Shown: positions 41,172-44,892 of the stretch, piece by piece
How the letters are laid out: every line of letters begins with the position of its first letter
How positions within the stretch are numbered: the first letter of the stretch is position 1
Source: Flammeovirga sp. SJP92
Lineage (GTDB): Bacteria > Bacteroidota > Bacteroidia > Cytophagales > Flammeovirgaceae
Assembly (NCBI RefSeq): GCF_001583495.1
Contig: NZ_LQAQ01000082.1
Location: forward strand, 1 to 44,892
Reading direction: 5' to 3'
Length of the DNA: 44,892 nt
Notes under the pieces: generated by a model
What the model was told of the DNA's origin: nothing
Database searches by the model: none
What the model saw: the letters and a program-made list of their open reading frames with translations, nothing else
Made by a program: the position numbers and the translations under genes

Positions 41172-44100
41172 ATGAAAAATAAAATCGTAAGTATTTTTCT
41201 ACTTTTATTCATTTTATCCACCTCTTTAAAGGCACAACTAAGGAACACTTCCCAGTTGTCACTTTCTCAATATAAGATGAAGGTGTACACTGACAAGGAC
41301 GGGTTACCTAACAACGGTGCTTTATTTGTTAAGCAAACTAATGATAAATACATTTGGATCGGAACGTACAACGGATTAATACAATTCGATGGGGTTCAAA
41401 AAACATTTTTTACGCCTTCCAATACCAAAGAGATACACGGCAGAGTTTTTCAGGCCATGCTTGAAGATAAAGATACGTTGTGGATCGGTACTCAAGGAGG
41501 TTTGAGTAAAGAAACGGATGAAGATTGGAGCTCTTTCCGAACACAAGAAGGGCTTCCAAGTAATATTATTGCCTCTATCAGTAAAGATCAAAAGGGCAAG
41601 ATTTGGGTGGGAACCTCCAACGGATTGGCTTTCTATGCTCCTCATGAAAATAAATTCATCACAGAAGGCATTACTCCAGAATTACAGAATACGCATATTT
41701 CAACCATCTATTCAAGCAAGAATGATGTGCTTTGGGTAGGTACAAATACAAAAGGTCTGTATGGTGTAGCGGATAATAAATTAATCAATTTCAATAAGAA
41801 CAATTCAAACTTCACCTCCAATCAGATCAACGCGGTTTTTAAATCTGCAACAGGTAAGCTTTGGGTAGGTACAAAAGAGGGATTGTTTTTTATAGATCAA
41901 AATGAGAAAGTACAGCCTTTCCCGCTTCAAGACCAACTGCCCAACAAACATGTAACGGCGCTTTATGAAGATCAGTTTGGAGCCTTATGGATTGGTACAG
42001 AATCAGGATTGTCTAAGTTTTTTGATGGCAACATCAGCCATATCGTCAAAAATGATAAGATTGATAAGCATATTGTGCTTGATATAACGGAAGATCATGA
42101 GGGAAGTATTTGGGTTTCCACTTATCATTCGGGTATTTACCTATTAAACCGCGGAAAGTTCATCACTTACCAAGAGGAACAAGGGGTGATTGATGATGTG
42201 ATTTATTCTATCAGAAAAGGACATCATGAAGGAGAGTTTATTGTGGGTACTGATGAGGGAATTAGTATTTACAAAGATGGAGATTTCTTTACGCACCGTA
42301 TCACCAAGCACTTGATCACACCAGTGGTGAAAGATGCATTTGTAGATAGCAAAGGTGTGATGTGGGTTTGTTCTAAAAAGGGATTAATCAAAAGTACTGA
42401 TCAAGGGCACACTACAACGGTGCTTACTACGGCCAGCGGTTTATCGAATGATTATGCTCGTCAGGTGTTGGAAGACCATCAAAATAATATCTGGGTTGGT
42501 ACAGCCAATGGCTTAAATGTAATTCATCCAGATGGCTCTATTGAGAAGTTCTTTATGAAAGATGGTTTGATTGACAATTTTATTCTGTCAATGTACGAGG
42601 ACAGCCAAAATCAATTGTGGATATGTACTCGTGAAGGTATGACGACCTATAAAGATGGGAAGTTTGAGAACTTCATGAAGAAAAATAATTTGAAAAATCA
42701 GATTGTATTTAAAGTATATGAAGATAAAGAGGGGACGATTTGGTACGGAACAAACAATGGTATTTTCTGCTATAAAGACGGAAGTGTTTTTGAGTTTGGC
42801 AACAAAGTAATTGGTATTACCACCACCGTTTTTGATTTAGTAGAAGATAAAAACCAGACGTTTTGGGTGACCTGTAATAATGGTATTTATACCGTTTCTA
42901 AGCGTGATTTATTGGCTATTCGTTCTGGAGAGAAAGAAAATACAGAAATTAAATTATACAACCACAATGATGGTTTAGCATCAAATGATGCGACTGCCAA
43001 TGGTGTTTCATTAAAAAGAGAAAATGGCGAAATCTGGTTTCCAACGTTAGGAGGTATTGTTGTAGTGAATCCAGAAAACTTATACGTCAATCCCTTCCCT
43101 CCAAATGTATTGATCAATGAGGTCTATATTAATAACGAAGAGCAAGATTTCAAGAAATCAAATGAAGTGACTATTCCTGCAGGAAATGAACGTCTTGAAA
43201 TTAAATTTACAGGTTTAAGTTTTGTCGCTCCTGAGGTGGTTGCCTTCAAATATAAATTGACCGGTTATGATGAGGAGTGGATTGATAGCCGTTCATCACG
43301 AAAAGCATTTTATACGAACATTCCTCCAGGTGAATATCAGTTTGAAGTGATTTCATGTAACAATGATCAAGTGTGGAATACAAACTCCGCAAAAGTGACC
43401 ATTATCAAACTGCCATTCTGGTATGAGCGCCCAATTGTTCAGCTTCTTATTTTACTTGGCTTAATTGCATTGGTTGCATTAGGGTATAGAGTGAGAGTAA
43501 AGCAATTACAAGCACAGCAAGTAGAATTAGAACAGAAAGTAGAAGAAAGAACAATTGAAATTAAAACGCAGGCTGACGAAATTCAACAACAAGCGGAAGA
43601 GTTACAGCAACAAGCAGAGGAGCTGGAGATTCAAAGAGACCACTTGTCTGAAACAAACTTGATCATCTCTGAAAGAAATCAAGCACTTTATGATAAAAAT
43701 GAAGAGGTTTCTAAACTAATCGAACAAGTGCAAGAAGCCAATTTAGATATCACGAGAAAGAATAAAAAGGTGACGGATAGTATTCGTTATGCAGAAACGA
43801 TGCAACAAGCTATCTTACCGGAAAAAGACCTTATTTATTCTAACTTCAGCGACTTCTTCGCAATTTTCCAGCCCAAAGATATTGTATCAGGCGATTTCTA
43901 TTGGATCAGTAAAAAAGCAGGAGATACATTATTTGTAGCTTGTGTAGACTGTACAGGACACGGTGTACCTGGTGCATTGATGTCGATGATTGGTACCAAC
44001 TTGCTTTCAAAAATTGTCAACGAAAACAATATTCACGAACCGGACTTGATTTTAAAAGAGTTGGACTTAGGAATTAAGTCGGCTTTAAAACAAGAAAAGT

Positions 44101-44534
44101 CAAATAACAAAGACGGTATGGATTTGTCTGTGATGCGTATTGATCCATTCGTTGATGGAAAAAGCAAATTACATTTCTCAGGAGCAAAAAGTTTTATTTT
44201 CTATTTCAATAGAGAAAAAGGCGAGCTAGAGAAAATCAACGGTAACCGTATTGCGATTGGAGGTATCCGTAAGAAGAAAGTAGAAAAGAGTTTTGATGTT
44301 CATACAAGATCTATCGAAAAAGGTGATAGAGTTTTCTTGATGACAGACGGTTATATTGATCAATGTAACGATGAGAGAAAGAAATTCGGCTCTACGAAAT
44401 TAACCGCTTTGCTAGAACAAACGGTAAGTCAGTCATTAACCTATCAGCATAATGCCTTGATTGATAGCATGAAAGATCACCAAGGTCAAACTGAACAAAG
44501 AGACGATATAACTATTTTAGGTATTGAGTTCTAA
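41172..44534 (+). CDS. Propeller/Y_Y_Y sensor fused to SpoIIE-type phosphatase
   Basis: 1120 residues. Signal peptide KIVSIFLLLFILSTSLKAQ; about fourteen propeller repeats to residue 660 (IWIGTYNGLIQFDG, LWIGTQGGLS, IWVGTSNGLAFY, LWVGTKEGLFFI and so on); a Y_Y_Y domain near 675-745 (AFKYKLTGYDEEWIDS...NIPPGEYQFEVI); one membrane helix near 754-776; a long coiled coil (EIQQQAEELQQQAEELEIQ) to about 885; and a SpoIIE/PP2C domain near 895-1119. Metal-binding motifs SGDFYWISKK, VDCTGHGVPGALMSM, MTDGYIDQCND and QRDDITILGIEF are complete. The periplasmic half is like that of the HTH regulator at 28536 and of hybrid two-component systems, but the output is a phosphatase. It should dephosphorylate a partner-switching protein when its ligand is bound. 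Confidence 0.92.
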   Translation: MKNKIVSIFLLLFILSTSLKAQLRNTSQLSLSQYKMKVYTDKDGLPNNGALFVKQTNDKYIWIGTYNGLIQFDGVQKTFFTPSNTKEIHGRVFQAMLEDKDTLWIGTQGGLSKETDEDWSSFRTQEGLPSNIIASISKDQKGKIWVGTSNGLAFYAPHENKFITEGITPELQNTHISTIYSSKNDVLWVGTNTKGLYGVADNKLINFNKNNSNFTSNQINAVFKSATGKLWVGTKEGLFFIDQNEKVQPFPLQDQLPNKHVTALYEDQFGALWIGTESGLSKFFDGNISHIVKNDKIDKHIVLDITEDHEGSIWVSTYHSGIYLLNRGKFITYQEEQGVIDDVIYSIRKGHHEGEFIVGTDEGISIYKDGDFFTHRITKHLITPVVKDAFVDSKGVMWVCSKKGLIKSTDQGHTTTVLTTASGLSNDYARQVLEDHQNNIWVGTANGLNVIHPDGSIEKFFMKDGLIDNFILSMYEDSQNQLWICTREGMTTYKDGKFENFMKKNNLKNQIVFKVYEDKEGTIWYGTNNGIFCYKDGSVFEFGNKVIGITTTVFDLVEDKNQTFWVTCNNGIYTVSKRDLLAIRSGEKENTEIKLYNHNDGLASNDATANGVSLKRENGEIWFPTLGGIVVVNPENLYVNPFPPNVLINEVYINNEEQDFKKSNEVTIPAGNERLEIKFTGLSFVAPEVVAFKYKLTGYDEEWIDSRSSRKAFYTNIPPGEYQFEVISCNNDQVWNTNSAKVTIIKLPFWYERPIVQLLILLGLIALVALGYRVRVKQLQAQQVELEQKVEERTIEIKTQADEIQQQAEELQQQAEELEIQRDHLSETNLIISERNQALYDKNEEVSKLIEQVQEANLDITRKNKKVTDSIRYAETMQQAILPEKDLIYSNFSDFFAIFQPKDIVSGDFYWISKKAGDTLFVACVDCTGHGVPGALMSMIGTNLLSKIVNENNIHEPDLILKELDLGIKSALKQEKSNNKDGMDLSVMRIDPFVDGKSKLHFSGAKSFIFYFNREKGELEKINGNRIAIGGIRKKKVEKSFDVHTRSIEKGDRVFLMTDGYIDQCNDERKKFGSTKLTALLEQTVSQSLTYQHNALIDSMKDHQGQTEQRDDITILGIEF

Positions 44535-44607
44535 AAGCTATCGTTTTAATTAGAATGTAATGCCCTGAAAAAACGATACAGTTTTTTAGTGAATTAATTT
44601 TGATATA

Positions 44608-44642
44608 AGACTCAATAATTTAAAAATTATTGGGTCTTTTTT
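44608..44642 (+). terminator. Rho-independent terminator after the sensor-phosphatase gene
   Basis: AGACTCAATAATTT (44608-44621) pairs with AATTATTGGGTCT (44625-44637) with one G-T pair, followed by TTTTTTAT. The remaining sequence to 44892 contains no gene I can support. Confidence 0.8.
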
Positions 44643-44892
44643 ATAGGTAGCCTTCAGTTTTTATTTCGCTACCGCGAGTTCCTCAAATTTATTGATGCAA
44701 AATTGATTCGCTTCGCTGTCAATTTCACCTCAATAAATTTCGAGGCTTATTGTGTGACTTTTACTGTCCGATAAGTCCTTCGTTTCTTACCTCTTGTTTT
44801 ATGCATCTGAATAGGAGTTCTCATATAACATGACATGTGTGGTCTTATAAAGTTATATGTTTTTATACATTCTTTTAAATAGGCTTCAAATA

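Noticed and set aside
1-44892. tRNA, rRNA, known riboswitch or phage genes
   Set aside because: None was recognised on either strand by reading; short or divergent RNAs could be missed without a covariance search.

Overview
The window looks like a low-GC Bacteroidota chromosome, most likely a marine Cytophagales of the Flammeovirga type. The grounds are a SusC/SusD pair, lipoprotein-rich glycan-degradation genes, a formylglycine sulfatase, and sensor proteins built from a periplasmic beta-propeller plus a Y_Y_Y domain. The genus is inferred; there is no rRNA or other marker gene here.

Region A (1 to about 18,120) is a visibly AT-richer accessory block. It holds about 17 small genes, all on the + strand. 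Most encode 130-310 residue proteins that are cytosolic, secreted or lipoproteins of unknown function; one is a SUKH (SMI1/KNR4) fold, one an ankyrin-repeat protein and one a zinc-ribbon protein. Many resemble immunity proteins of polymorphic-toxin systems, but no toxin gene is visible. Genes, or short gene pairs, are separated by related structured repeats: a 150-225 bp element (R1, nine copies) with several hairpins and inverted ends, and a shorter relative (R2) with a shared tail. Three copies of one IS3-family element (two complete at 1384 bp, one cut by the window edge) are each inserted inside a gene of the array. Two of these genes can be rejoined in frame, and both then encode 234 residues. 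The SUKH gene is broken at a run of seven Ts.

Region B (18,525-27,856) is a polysaccharide utilisation locus: GH3 beta-glucosidase, SusC, SusD, a LamG-like surface lipoprotein and a GH144-type endo-beta-1,2-glucanase lipoprotein. A propeller/HTH regulator (28,536-31,325) follows. The predicted substrate is beta-1,2-glucan: GH144 cuts it at the surface, SusCD imports the oligosaccharides and GH3 finishes them to glucose.

Region C (31,853-44,534) holds a membrane SpoIIE-type phosphatase (- strand), a decayed GH43 gene, a GH29 fucosidase, an S1 sulfatase, a GH2 glycosidase and a 1120-residue protein that fuses a propeller/Y_Y_Y sensor to a SpoIIE-type phosphatase. The enzymes suggest breakdown of a sulfated, fucose/galactose-containing glycan. 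Intergenic spaces carry REP-like hairpins, a 102-bp tandem duplication and one member of a two-copy MITE-like family whose other member lies in region A.
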